Notes under the pieces: model-generated
The model's input: only the letters and a program-made list of their open reading frames with translations
Told to the model about the DNA's origin: nothing
Databases searched by the model: none
Translations under genes and position numbers: made by a program
Origin: Lysinibacillus parviboronicapiens
Lineage (GTDB): Bacteria; Bacillota; Bacilli; Bacillales_A; Planococcaceae
Direction: 5' to 3'
Assembly: GCF_003049575.1 (NCBI RefSeq)
Contig: NZ_PYWI01000015.1
Span: 1 to 64,000 of the forward strand
Length of the DNA: 64,000 nucleotides
Part shown: positions 55,903 through 64,000 of the stretch, one piece after another
Layout: each line of letters opens with the position of its first letter
Numbering within the stretch: position 1 is the first letter of the stretch

Positions 55903-56116
55903 GTAATGTCACCAAGATAAGGATGGAATTGTGATGTGCTTTTTGCAAAATGAAGTTAACATTGTAATAACTGATCATACGAATTACTATCCAGCCCTTG
56001 TGACTGGTGAATGTGTAAGATATCCGCTGTAACGACTGTTAAGAAATCGCTTAATGGTCTTTTTTACATGGAAGTAATATAAAAATAGTAATAGTGATGG
56101 CAAAGGAGAGTTCAAC
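55903..56116 (+). other. Long leader of yjlC-ndh with terminator-like hairpin
   Basis: The promoter predicts a leader of about 215 bases. It contains small hairpins (GTAAT/ATTAC near 55972; CCAG/CTGG near 55991), a TCACC...GGTGA pairing, and at 56034-56059 a GACTGTTAAG/CTTAATGGTC stem followed by six T, 51 bases before the yjlC start. This is the layout of a transcription attenuator; I do not recognise a known riboswitch class. Confidence 0.5.
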
Positions 56117-56545
56117 ATGTCAGAAACGAATAACCAAGCACAATCTGAACAATTAACTGTGAGTCAAGAACAACTAGATGTACTAGACCAACTATTAAAG
56201 CCTGAGGTACAAGCCTCTCTAACAACTTTAGTTGAGCAATTACCAAAGTTAACTGAAATGATGACGTTATTAACAAAATCATATGAGTTCGCACAAGCAG
56301 TTGCAACTGATGAAGTATTAAAAAATGATACTGTCGGTGCTGTTACAGAAATGGCTGGTCCAGTTGTAGGTACAGCTAAAAATCTTGCAGCTACTGCAAT
56401 TGAAGCAAAAGACCGTGCTTCTGAGAGCCAAGAAGTTATCGGTTTATTTGGTCTTATGAAAATGCTAAAAGACCCTCAAGTTCAAGGTGTTTTCCGTTTT
56501 GTAAATGCTTTTTTACAAGTAAACGCTGAACGTCAATCTAAATAA
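56117..56545 (+). CDS. yjlC: DUF1641 protein YjlC
   Basis: 142 residues, helical, DUF1641. In B. subtilis yjlC is cotranscribed with ndh under Rex control; the order here is the same. Role in NADH oxidation unknown. AAAGGAGAG precedes the ATG. Confidence 0.87.
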   Translation: MSETNNQAQSEQLTVSQEQLDVLDQLLKPEVQASLTTLVEQLPKLTEMMTLLTKSYEFAQAVATDEVLKNDTVGAVTEMAGPVVGTAKNLAATAIEAKDRASESQEVIGLFGLMKMLKDPQVQGVFRFVNAFLQVNAERQSK

Positions 56546-56590
56546 GACTCGAGATACATTTAATTCGTAAGGACGGAGGATTAATTAATA

Positions 56591-57775
56591 ATGTCAAAAG
56601 AAATCGTCATCTTAGGTGCTGGTTACGCTGGTGTTTTAACTGCATTAACAGCACGTAAGTATTTATCAGCTGATGAAGCTAAAATCACAGTCGTTAACCA
56701 ATTTCCAACACACCAAATCATCACTGAGCTTCACCGTTTAGCTGGAGGTACTATTGCAGAAGGTGCTGTAGCATTACCACTAAAAAAAATCTTCAAAGGT
56801 TTAGATATTAATCTAGAAATTGCAAAAGTAACGAAATTCAACGTAGACACTAAAAAGGTTGATTTAGATACTGGATATACTTTAAATTATGATACTTTAG
56901 TAGTTTCACTAGGTAGCCAAACAGGTTTCTTCGGTATCCCAGGATTAGAAGAAAACTCTATGGTACTTAAATCAGTAAATGATGCCAATAAAATTAATAG
57001 ACACATCGAAGACCGTATTAAAGCTTACGCACAGTCAAAAGACGAAGCGGATGCAACAATCGTTATTGGTGGTGGCGGTTTAACAGGTGTTGAACTTGTT
57101 GGCGAAATCGTGGACAACTTCCCTAAAATCGCAGCAAAGCACGGTGTTAACTTTGCTGAACTTAAAATCAAACTTGTTGAGGCTGGTCCAAAAATCTTAC
57201 CAGTACTGCCAGACGTGCTTATTGAGCGTGCTACTGAAAGCTTAACAAAACGTGGTGTTGAATTCATTACAGGGACACCGGTTACTGGTGTTGACGGTAA
57301 TGTAATCTCACTTAAAGACCGTGAGCCAATCGTTGCAAACACACTTGTATGGACTGGGGGTGTAGCGCCACTTCCACTAGTAGGTGAGTCAGGTCTTGCT
57401 GCTGATCGCGGTAAAGCAACTATCAACGAATTCTTACAATCTACATCACATGCTGATGTATTCGTAATCGGTGATGCATCTGTTGCATTACCAGCTGACG
57501 GTGGACGTCCACTTTACGCACCAACTGCACAAGTTGCATGGCAAATGGGCGAATGCGCTGGTTACAACTTATTCGCACAATACAAAAACCAAGATTTGAA
57601 GCCATTCTCAGCAGTTAACTCTGGTACACTTGCAAGCTTAGGTCGCAAAGATGCTGTAGCTACAATAGGTGCTAGCAACACTCAACTTAAAGGACTTCCT
57701 GCTACACTTATGAAAGAAGCGTCTAACATTCGCTATCTTACACACATCAAAGCTTTATTTGGTTTAGCATACTAA
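56591..57775 (+). CDS. ndh: Type II NADH dehydrogenase
   Basis: 394 residues. FAD-binding GAGYAG at the N terminus, NADH-binding GGGGLTGVELVGE in the middle and the FVIGDAS motif near residue 295; an amphipathic C terminus for membrane attachment. It transfers electrons from NADH to menaquinone without proton pumping. GGAGG lies 10 bases upstream. Follows yjlC by 45 bases. Confidence 0.95.
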   Translation: MSKEIVILGAGYAGVLTALTARKYLSADEAKITVVNQFPTHQIITELHRLAGGTIAEGAVALPLKKIFKGLDINLEIAKVTKFNVDTKKVDLDTGYTLNYDTLVVSLGSQTGFFGIPGLEENSMVLKSVNDANKINRHIEDRIKAYAQSKDEADATIVIGGGGLTGVELVGEIVDNFPKIAAKHGVNFAELKIKLVEAGPKILPVLPDVLIERATESLTKRGVEFITGTPVTGVDGNVISLKDREPIVANTLVWTGGVAPLPLVGESGLAADRGKATINEFLQSTSHADVFVIGDASVALPADGGRPLYAPTAQVAWQMGECAGYNLFAQYKNQDLKPFSAVNSGTLASLGRKDAVATIGASNTQLKGLPATLMKEASNIRYLTHIKALFGLAY

Positions 57776-57787
57776 AATTCAATATCG

Positions 57788-57822
57788 AAAAAAGCTCTCC
57801 CCATATTGGGGAGAGCTTTTTA
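57788..57822. terminator. Terminator after ndh
   Basis: Perfect palindrome AAAAAGCTCTCCCC-ATATT-GGGGAGAGCTTTTT. Confidence 0.95.
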
Positions 57823-57888
57823 GATTGAAGATAAAATCAAAATTGCTTTTAAAATTGAGGAGTCTATAAGAATCCGTTGATTTCCGCG

Positions 57889-58110
57889 ACGACGGACGCT
57901 TTCCATTGCAAGACTCCTGCAGAAGAACGCGAGCAGGTTTAGGCCCCACACGAAACGAGCAAAGGAGGAGGTTAGCTGGCTCGCGCGCGGAAAGCGAATA
58001 GCTTTTTCCGGACTTGAAAATAAAAGTGAATCTGCCGGATTTCCGCGCTAGGCAAAGCAAGCATCTTGCTAGACGCTGAGCGTCGAGAAGACTTCCTGCT
58101 TACGCGCAGA
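57889..58110. repeat. Dispersed GC-rich intergenic repeat, two adjacent units
   Basis: Unit 1 (57889-57998) is bounded by the inverted pair CGCTTTCC (57897-57904) and GGAAAGCG (57989-57996), with ACTCCTGCAGAAGAACGCGAGC inside in diverged form. Unit 2 (about 58029-58110) is a related GC-rich segment with ACTTCCTGCTTACGCG. Together they fill the space between ndh and the convergent adh operon. The one long reading frame here is not a gene. Confidence 0.55.
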
Positions 58111-58170
58111 ACTCGAGCAGATTCATATTTTCAGATTGTAGCCGGACTTGACGGCCCCTCTATTAGGCAC

Positions 58171-59352
58171 CTATTTCGAAGGTTCCACAATTACGCCGTC
58201 GTAAGCAGCTTTATAAATCGTATAAATATCCTCTTTTAATAGAGGCATTGGGCTTCGTGCTAAAATACGACGTTGTTCAATGCCATCATTTGTGAGACTT
58301 TGTAAAGCATCTTCTGGAATGTTAAAGCCTTTTAAAGAAGAGGGGATACCCACATCTTCAACTAAGCGTTTTAATTCTAAAACACATTTATAGGATGCTT
58401 CTTCTTGAGAAAGGTTTATGGAACTAAAGCCCATTGCATCATAAATGTCTTTCATTCGTTTCTCACAACTTTGGCGAATATAGCCCATTACATAAGGAAG
58501 TAATACGGCATTCGAATCACCATGGGCTATGTGGAATTGGCCACCTAAAGGGTAAGCAAGTGCATGAACGCCAGCCACGCCAGCGTTAAAGAAGGCAATA
58601 CCTGCAAGATAACTACCGTAACTCATATCAGTTCGTGCTTGTTTATCTTGTCCATTGGCAACTGCTGTACGTATCGAGTTACTAATTAGGCGAATAGCTT
58701 GTAATGCCAAAGCATCTGAAACAGGACTAGCATTTTTAGAAATATAGGATTCTACTGCATGGGTTAAAGCATCAACTCCAGTAGCGGCAGTGATTTTTGG
58801 TGGTAGAGAAATTGTCAGGGCAGGGTCGACAATGGCCACATCGGCTAGTAAGTTGTCGTGTGTCACCACATCCTTTGTTGTTTCAAGAGAAAGGACAGAG
58901 ATATTCGTAATTTCTGAGCCTGTACCTGAAGTTGTCGGAATTAATATAGTAGGAATTCCTTTTTCTGTGATTTGTTTTGTGCCTGTTAAATTTAAATAAT
59001 GTGCGACATTGCCTTCATGTGAAGCAAGTACACCAGCTAATTTTGCTAAATCCAGCGCACTACCACCGCCTACACCAATAACTAAATCAAAAGCATTGTC
59101 ACGTGTATGAGCCACTAATTTTTCACCTATTGCTAAAGGTGGTTCAGGAACAACTTCTGTATAAATTTCAATGGCGTAACCTTCAGCCTCTAACGGCTCT
59201 GTAACTTGATTAGTAAGACCGATATCCTTAAGGAAAGGATCAGTTACTACTAGTATTTTACTGGCTTTCAAACGTTTTACTTCATCTAATAGGTGAGATA
59301 ACGAACCCCAGCCCGTATAGCTAATAGGGGCAAATGTAATTTTTTCAGACAT
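58171..59352 (-). CDS. Iron-containing alcohol dehydrogenase
   Basis: 393 residues, group III ADH. NAD-binding GGGSALDLAK, the PTTSGTGSEIT segment and metal-site residues around GVDALTHAVESY and HALAYPLGGQFHIAHG are intact. It oxidises a primary alcohol to the aldehyde (or the reverse). AAGGAG 8 bases before selects ATG 59352. Last gene of the permease-ALDH-ADH operon; the ALDH stop is 12 bases upstream. Confidence 0.9.
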   Translation of the reverse strand: MSEKITFAPISYTGWGSLSHLLDEVKRLKASKILVVTDPFLKDIGLTNQVTEPLEAEGYAIEIYTEVVPEPPLAIGEKLVAHTRDNAFDLVIGVGGGSALDLAKLAGVLASHEGNVAHYLNLTGTKQITEKGIPTILIPTTSGTGSEITNISVLSLETTKDVVTHDNLLADVAIVDPALTISLPPKITAATGVDALTHAVESYISKNASPVSDALALQAIRLISNSIRTAVANGQDKQARTDMSYGSYLAGIAFFNAGVAGVHALAYPLGGQFHIAHGDSNAVLLPYVMGYIRQSCEKRMKDIYDAMGFSSINLSQEEASYKCVLELKRLVEDVGIPSSLKGFNIPEDALQSLTNDGIEQRRILARSPMPLLKEDIYTIYKAAYDGVIVEPSK

Positions 59353-59364
59353 AATCAGCACTCC

Positions 59365-60786
59365 TTATTGTTGATTCCAAACGACCAATTTTGTTTCTGT
59401 CATTTCATGTATTGCGTATTTTAAACCTTCCTTACCTGTACCACTTTCCTTAACACCACCATAGGGCATTTGATCGACACGGTATGTGGGAATGTCATTA
59501 ATGATAACACCACCAACTTCAAGCTTTTTGGAAGCAGTAAAGGCTGTTTGAATATCCTTTGTAAAAATACCCGCTTGTAAGCCGTAGTTCGAGTCATTAA
59601 TGGCTGCTATGCCTTCATCAATAGAAGAAATACGATTGATGATAACGATAGGCGCGAATACTTCTTGGCATGAAACTTTTAATGTAGAGGCTACATTCGT
59701 TAAAATTGTAGGCAAAAACACACCATTTTCTACAGTGCCACCAGTTAAAAGTTGTGCTCCGTTTTGGGTTGCCTCTTGTACCCAGTTCATCGCACGAACC
59801 TGCTCATCAGGATGAATCATTGCAGAAATATCTGTTGTGTCTTCAAGAGGATTACCAATCATTAATTGTGTTGTTGCAGCTATGAATTTTTCAGTAAATG
59901 CCTCATATAATTCATCCAGTACATAAACGCGCTGCAATGAAATACAAACTTGACCTTGATTTGAAAAAGCCCCCATAACGCACTTCGGCACGATCTTATC
60001 TAAGTCTACATTGTGATCTATAATAAGACCTGCATTGGAGCCTAATTCTAGGGCGACCTTTTTCAGGCCTGCTTTTTCACGAATGCCAATACCAACAGCC
60101 GGACTACCTGTGAATGTAATCATTTTAACTTTGTTACTATCTACAAGTGCATCGCCAACAGTTTTACCGCTACCTGTTACGACATTAAAAGCCCCTTTCG
60201 GTAGGGCAGTTTGATCAATTATTTCAGCTAAAAATAGTGCAGAAAGTGGCGTTTGAGAAGCAGGTTTTAAGACAATCGTGTTACCAGCTGCAATGGCAGG
60301 ACCAACCTTATGTGCCACTAAATTTTGTGGGAAATTAAAGGGAGTAATAGCACCAATAACACCTAAAGGCTGTTCAATCGTATAGGCAAAACGCCCAGCG
60401 CCACCTTTGGCTGCATCCATTGGAATCATTTCACCCGTAAGCCGTTTAGCTTCTTCAGCAGCAAATTTGTAGGTTTCAATTGTGCGATCGATTTCCCCTA
60501 ATGCATATTTCAAAGGTTTAGCTGCTTCAAGGGCAATTATTTCAGCAGCTTTCACGCGATTTTCAGTAAAGAGCTGTGTGATATGTTCAAGTATAGCTGC
60601 ACGCTCGTAAGCTGTTAATGCTGCCATAGCTGAATTTGCATGGTAGGCACACTGAATTGCTTCTTCCACATCTTCACGTGTAGCTTGAGAAATTTCGGCA
60701 ATAACCTCTTTAGAATAAGGGGAGTGAAGCGCTGCGAAATGATTTGCAGTTTTCCATTCACCATTTACATAATATTGTTTTTTCAT
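59365..60786 (-). CDS. NAD(P)-dependent aldehyde dehydrogenase
   Basis: 473 residues. ITPFNFPQNLVAHK, FTGSPAVG, ELGSNAG (catalytic Glu) and NQGQVCIS (catalytic Cys) are intact. The style is that of succinate-semialdehyde, phosphonoacetaldehyde or sulfolactaldehyde-type ALDHs. With the ADH it could turn an alcohol into an acid in two steps. AAAGGATG precedes the ATG. Confidence 0.9.
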   Translation of the reverse strand: MKKQYYVNGEWKTANHFAALHSPYSKEVIAEISQATREDVEEAIQCAYHANSAMAALTAYERAAILEHITQLFTENRVKAAEIIALEAAKPLKYALGEIDRTIETYKFAAEEAKRLTGEMIPMDAAKGGAGRFAYTIEQPLGVIGAITPFNFPQNLVAHKVGPAIAAGNTIVLKPASQTPLSALFLAEIIDQTALPKGAFNVVTGSGKTVGDALVDSNKVKMITFTGSPAVGIGIREKAGLKKVALELGSNAGLIIDHNVDLDKIVPKCVMGAFSNQGQVCISLQRVYVLDELYEAFTEKFIAATTQLMIGNPLEDTTDISAMIHPDEQVRAMNWVQEATQNGAQLLTGGTVENGVFLPTILTNVASTLKVSCQEVFAPIVIINRISSIDEGIAAINDSNYGLQAGIFTKDIQTAFTASKKLEVGGVIINDIPTYRVDQMPYGGVKESGTGKEGLKYAIHEMTETKLVVWNQQ

Positions 60787-60804
60787 CTAATCATCCTTTC
60801 ATCA

Positions 60805-62187
60805 TTAAGCTTTATCTTGAGTCAATTGGTCTTTTGTAAATGTTTTGTCGACTTCACCTTTAAAGAAGTCTTTACCATAAATTAATAAACATAAAATAAT
60901 ACCAACAGCGAATGCCCATGCTGCACCTTTAATGCAAAGTACAGCTGCAATAATACCCGCAATCCCTAAGTCAGTTTGACTTCGAGCCTCTAAAATCCCA
61001 ACTTTTACACTGACATAACCTTGAATTAATAGGGTTAATGCTAGTGCTACACCTAAAATTGGTTCAACTAGACTGACAATCGGCAATAGTAGCAAGCCTG
61101 TATTTGTACCCCATCGGAAGGAACCGATACCACCGAAGAAGGAATCCATTGCCTTACGCCCTTTTTTGTAGCGCTCAATCATAACAACTTGCATAGCTGA
61201 CCAGGTTGGTCCACACATCGTCACATCAGGACCTAAGATACTCATAAATGAATTACGGATACCAAAGATTAAATGTGCTCGACTTGGACTATACTCAAGC
61301 TTTTCATCTGGTCGAGCTGCTGCACCATCCTCTACCAATACCTTATTTTGTAAAACATCACCAAATAGTACGATATAAGTTGCTAATACAGTAGGTAGTC
61401 CTGTAACAAACATCATCAAAGGAGGTAAGCCTAAACCGAATACGGTGTAGTCATTCCAAAGTGTTATGAAATCGGGTGCTGAAAACCCAAATTGAATAGT
61501 CGGCCAAGGTGCCTCTCCGAATAGGGGAGCAATGATTACTGCAATCAGAATAACAGGGAAAATTCCTAGTTTGGCAATAGTTGCCCACAATGCGTTTCGT
61601 TTATGGAAAACCGCGAAATGTTTAGAAAATAATAAGTAAAATCCTATTCCGATGGCTATAGAGATTGTCCACGGAAATGTTTCAAAACGACCACCAACTT
61701 GGAATACAGAAATAACAGCGGCAAGTCCAGCACCGAGAATAATGCCTGATTTCATTGCTGGTGGGATTAGTCGTACTACTCGTTGGGCTAATCCAGTAGC
61801 ACCTAAGAAGATGGATAACAAACCGAGTGTCATCTGAAAGGCTATGAGCGCATGAACACGTTCAGGACCTTCAGGGAACTGCTGACAATACAATGTGATT
61901 AGTGGAATTGCTGGTGTAATCCACCCTGGCACTGCTGGATCACCTAATAAATGATGCGTTAAATAAAACAAACCATTTAATACTATAATTGCTAAAGCTA
62001 CCTCAAACGGCATACCGAGTAAAGTTGTTAACAATGGAATTGCAGACAAATCAACTGCGCACATTAACAAACCTTGTACATAATCTGGCCATTCAAAACG
62101 ATAGTGAATAAAAGGTAAGCGGATTTTAAAAGGACCCGCTGGAATATAAGGCGACTCTTCGCCGTACTTACGATTTTTCCATTTCAT
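60805..62187 (-). CDS. NCS2-like permease of the alcohol-oxidation operon
   Basis: 460 residues, 10-14 helices. A distant xanthine/uracil-permease-like protein by its order of motifs (LSAIPLLTTLLGMPFEVAL; GPTWSAMQ), but not close enough to name a purine as the substrate. First gene of the operon, with AGGAGG upstream of the ATG and three operators before it. It probably imports the substrate oxidised by the ADH and ALDH. Confidence 0.75.
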   Translation of the reverse strand: MKWKNRKYGEESPYIPAGPFKIRLPFIHYRFEWPDYVQGLLMCAVDLSAIPLLTTLLGMPFEVALAIIVLNGLFYLTHHLLGDPAVPGWITPAIPLITLYCQQFPEGPERVHALIAFQMTLGLLSIFLGATGLAQRVVRLIPPAMKSGIILGAGLAAVISVFQVGGRFETFPWTISIAIGIGFYLLFSKHFAVFHKRNALWATIAKLGIFPVILIAVIIAPLFGEAPWPTIQFGFSAPDFITLWNDYTVFGLGLPPLMMFVTGLPTVLATYIVLFGDVLQNKVLVEDGAAARPDEKLEYSPSRAHLIFGIRNSFMSILGPDVTMCGPTWSAMQVVMIERYKKGRKAMDSFFGGIGSFRWGTNTGLLLLPIVSLVEPILGVALALTLLIQGYVSVKVGILEARSQTDLGIAGIIAAVLCIKGAAWAFAVGIILCLLIYGKDFFKGEVDKTFTKDQLTQDKA

Positions 62188-62264
62188 AAAACATTTCTCC
62201 TCCTAAATGTGAAAATAACCCCTTTACTAAATGAACGCTATAAAATGATACATGCCCCCTTACG

Positions 62265-62378
62265 ATGAATACGTAACCATTTTGAAGAAAAAAATAACGA
62301 TGCCCTACTACGGGTATATAAATATATGAATACGTAACCATAAAAGTATTAAAAAAAAGGGTATGGTTACGTATTCAT
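62265..62378. promoter_or_regulatory. Three LacI-type operators before the permease operon
   Basis: The 16-bp word ATGAATACGTAACCAT occurs at 62265-62280 and 62326-62341, and inverted at 62363-62378, without a mismatch. Its core ATGxxTACGTAxxCAT is palindromic, as expected of a LacI/GalR dimer site. The sites lie between the lacI-like gene and the permease start, so looping repression is possible. Confidence 0.85.
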
Positions 62379-62393
62379 TTAACCATAAAATAT

Positions 62394-62421
62394 AAAACAA
62401 ACCTTTTTGAAAGTTTGTTTT
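62394..62421 (-). terminator. Terminator of the LacI-family gene
   Basis: AAAACAAACTT/AAGGTTTGTTTT stem overlapping the stop codon; the minus-strand tail is ATATTTTATGG, weakly T-rich. Confidence 0.6.
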
Positions 62422-63413
62422 TATATTTTTCGAGTAGTGCTTCTTTCAAACACTTTAACAGATTCCGTAATTTTTACGCAACTATTTTTTTTATTTTCAA
62501 TTATTTCAATTAATTTCTCAATGGCCATAAATCCTAAGTTTTGCTCTGAAATACTCCCCACTGTCGTTAGCTGAATAGCTCCATGTTGACTCAAGTCCAC
62601 GTTATCTATTCCAATAATGCTCAGATCGTTAGGAACGTCAATATTGTCCCGCATCGCATCATCTAATAGATTTAGTGCAAGTGAATCAGCACCTGTACAA
62701 ATGGCAGTAGGGGGGTGCGGATATGCCATTAACGTTTGAAAAGCATGAGAAATATCTAGCTTTGAGGTATCTGTATTAAAAATATATGATGCTGCTATGT
62801 CGATAGCAGCATCCCGCAAGCCTTGTAAAAAACCAAGATAACGATTGTTAAAAGTACTAACAGTTAATGGTCCACCTACCCAAGCAATTCGCTTATGCCC
62901 TAAGTCGATGACATGTTTTGCCGCTAAATAGCCTGCTTCAAAATTGTCAATCTCTACAAAATGTTCGTTATTTCTATGCTTCCGGTTATAAGTAATAAAT
63001 GGAATATTCATTCGCTTCAATTGCTCAAAAAATGGATCGTCAATTAATATGCAGGATAAAATTATACCGTCTACCTTATGTTCAATTGCTGTAGCATAGG
63101 CTTCAGAAAGTTTTTTATCATTGACAAACTGTACATTCACACGATAGCCCATATCATTCGCAAAATTTACAATCGCAGTAGTTGTGTCGACGAAAAATGG
63201 ATTGTGCAATGGCCCAGATAGAAGGACAATGGTACCCGTTTTATTTTGAACAAGTGAACGCGCATGTGCATTAGGGAAATAATTCAGCTCTTGAATGGCT
63301 TTCATTACTTTATCGAGCGTTGGTTTTTTCACTAACTCAGGCGTGTTTAACACACGAGAAACGGTTGTTTGTGATACACCTGCATATTTTGCTACATCTT
63401 TCGATGATACCAA
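62421..63413 (-). CDS. LacI-family transcriptional regulator
   Basis: 330 residues: an N-terminal LacI HTH (SSKDVAKYAGVSQTTVSRVLN) with hinge helix (NAHARSLV), then a periplasmic-binding-protein-like sensor. TTG start at 63413 with AAGGAGG 7 bases upstream. It should repress the downstream permease-ALDH-ADH operon through the three operators; the inducer is unknown. Confidence 0.92.
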   Translation of the reverse strand: MVSSKDVAKYAGVSQTTVSRVLNTPELVKKPTLDKVMKAIQELNYFPNAHARSLVQNKTGTIVLLSGPLHNPFFVDTTTAIVNFANDMGYRVNVQFVNDKKLSEAYATAIEHKVDGIILSCILIDDPFFEQLKRMNIPFITYNRKHRNNEHFVEIDNFEAGYLAAKHVIDLGHKRIAWVGGPLTVSTFNNRYLGFLQGLRDAAIDIAASYIFNTDTSKLDISHAFQTLMAYPHPPTAICTGADSLALNLLDDAMRDNIDVPNDLSIIGIDNVDLSQHGAIQLTTVGSISEQNLGFMAIEKLIEIIENKKNSCVKITESVKVFERSTTRKI

Positions 63414-63593
63414 AAAAATTCCTCCTTCATATAATGACTATGTATACATCTAATATACAGCTAATTTCACAGGGTGACTAGTTGAGAGAAGTATAAGTAT
63501 TTTAGCAGTGAATAGTACTACTTAAAGCCAACACCAACAGCGATGAAGAGGGTGCAGTAGATTTTTGCTGTTGTTGATGTACGTTGTGCTGTA

Positions 63594-64000
63594 TTATTTT
63601 TGAATAAATAATTGTAATTCTTTTAACAGTGTCTGACAAAGCGTAATGGAAGTTAGCGTATCATTTACTAATTCTAGAGAATGATTAGCGCTTTCTACAA
63701 TTGCAAGATGATGACAATTCAGCTGGTCCAATTTTTCTTGTGAGAAATGTGGATCTGCTGTACCAATTGCCAAAAAGGCATGCTTGTCCTGCAAATTATG
63801 TTGGGTATGTTCGAATGACAGAAGTGGTGTAAATAGGACATAGCGAGAAGGAAAAGATGTATGCTGTTGCATATAAAAATCTATAATTGGTAGAGTCCCT
63901 AACGATTTACCTATGTACACAACCTCTTGATATGGTTTGCTGTCTAACATGTAAGTCACAATAGGATTTGTGGCACTATAGACCATTTCTGAAATGGCTG
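63594..64000 (-). CDS. Alpha/beta hydrolase, partial (5' end outside window)
   Basis: At least 135 residues, open to the window edge. The nucleophile elbow is GKSLGT, the acid Asp is in IGTADPHF and the catalytic His is in ANHSLE, in the order of a small alpha/beta hydrolase. Only the C-terminal part is seen; substrate unknown. Downstream (63500-63580) an imperfect CAACAGC/GCTGTTG hairpin may end the transcript. Confidence 0.75.
   Translation of the reverse strand, partial: AISEMVYSATNPIVTYMLDSKPYQEVVYIGKSLGTLPIIDFYMQQHTSFPSRYVLFTPLLSFEHTQHNLQDKHAFLAIGTADPHFSQEKLDQLNCHHLAIVESANHSLELVNDTLTSITLCQTLLKELQLFIQK

Noticed and set aside
55840..55945. Rex operator at yjlC-ndh
   Set aside because: Only TTGTGA half-sites are found; the matching TCACAA half is missing at the right distance.
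57779..58060. 93-residue reading frame on the minus strand
   Set aside because: It crosses the ndh terminator and the GC-rich dispersed repeat and has no ribosome site.

Overview
The window reads as a chromosomal segment of an AT-rich, low-GC Gram-positive rod of the family Bacillaceae/Planococcaceae. Lysinibacillus or a close relative fits best. This rests on the Bacillus-type rRNA-tRNA cluster, strong AAGGAGG-type ribosome binding sites, many TTG starts, four Bacillus-type riboswitch or operator systems (lysine, c-di-AMP, guanine, MntR) and Bacillus-like operon content (yjlC-ndh, xpt-pbuX, kimA, yrkOPQ-like, murQR). The genus call is an inference; no species assignment can be made from sequence alone.

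Layout. 1-1775: end of an rrn operon (23S 3' end, 5S) and 13 tRNA genes closed by an intrinsic terminator. 2.0-11.3 kb: bacterial nitric oxide synthase, a CynX-type exporter, a lysine-riboswitch-controlled lysine permease, a two-component system plus bacitracin/lantibiotic-type ABC transporter whose response regulator has an in-frame amber codon, and mntH with a MntR-like operator. 11.6-15.0 kb: a YkoGH-like two-component system with two PepSY proteins. 15.0-19.7 kb: c-di-AMP riboswitch-kimA and guanine riboswitch-xpt-pbuX. 19.7-28.2 kb: small membrane proteins, decayed gene pieces, DUF2252, YitT-like and EamA proteins, a PucR regulator and a two-gene amidase unit. 28.2-28.8 kb: four tandem copies of a structured 139/148-bp repeat. 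29.1-33.3 kb: EAL and CBS-GGDEF genes, a damaged SDR, and the cystine carrier TcyP.

33.5-42.1 kb is the most coherent metabolic block: an AmiE-like serine hydrolase, a sugar ABC importer (binding lipoprotein plus two permeases), MurQ and a MurR-like RpiR regulator, followed on the other strand by an MsmX-type ATPase and a CdaR/PucR-type regulator. It looks like a MurNAc/muropeptide recycling locus that uses an ABC importer where Bacillus subtilis uses the PTS protein MurP. No sugar kinase and no NagZ/NamZ is present in the window. 42.5-50 kb: a chemoreceptor, YpsA, a DUF418 protein with a 31-residue small protein overlapping its end, and a divergent YrkPQ-like two-component system. 50-58 kb: two drug-efflux loci with TetR regulators (DHA2 MFS and MMPL), then yjlC-ndh with a long leader containing a terminator-like hairpin. 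58-64 kb: an iron alcohol dehydrogenase, aldehyde dehydrogenase and NCS2-like permease operon under a LacI-family regulator with three matching operator sites, then a partial alpha/beta hydrolase.

Best leads are the tandem repeat array, the MurNAc ABC locus, the yjlC-ndh leader, the triple LacI operator with its alcohol-oxidation operon of unknown substrate, and several genes caught in decay.
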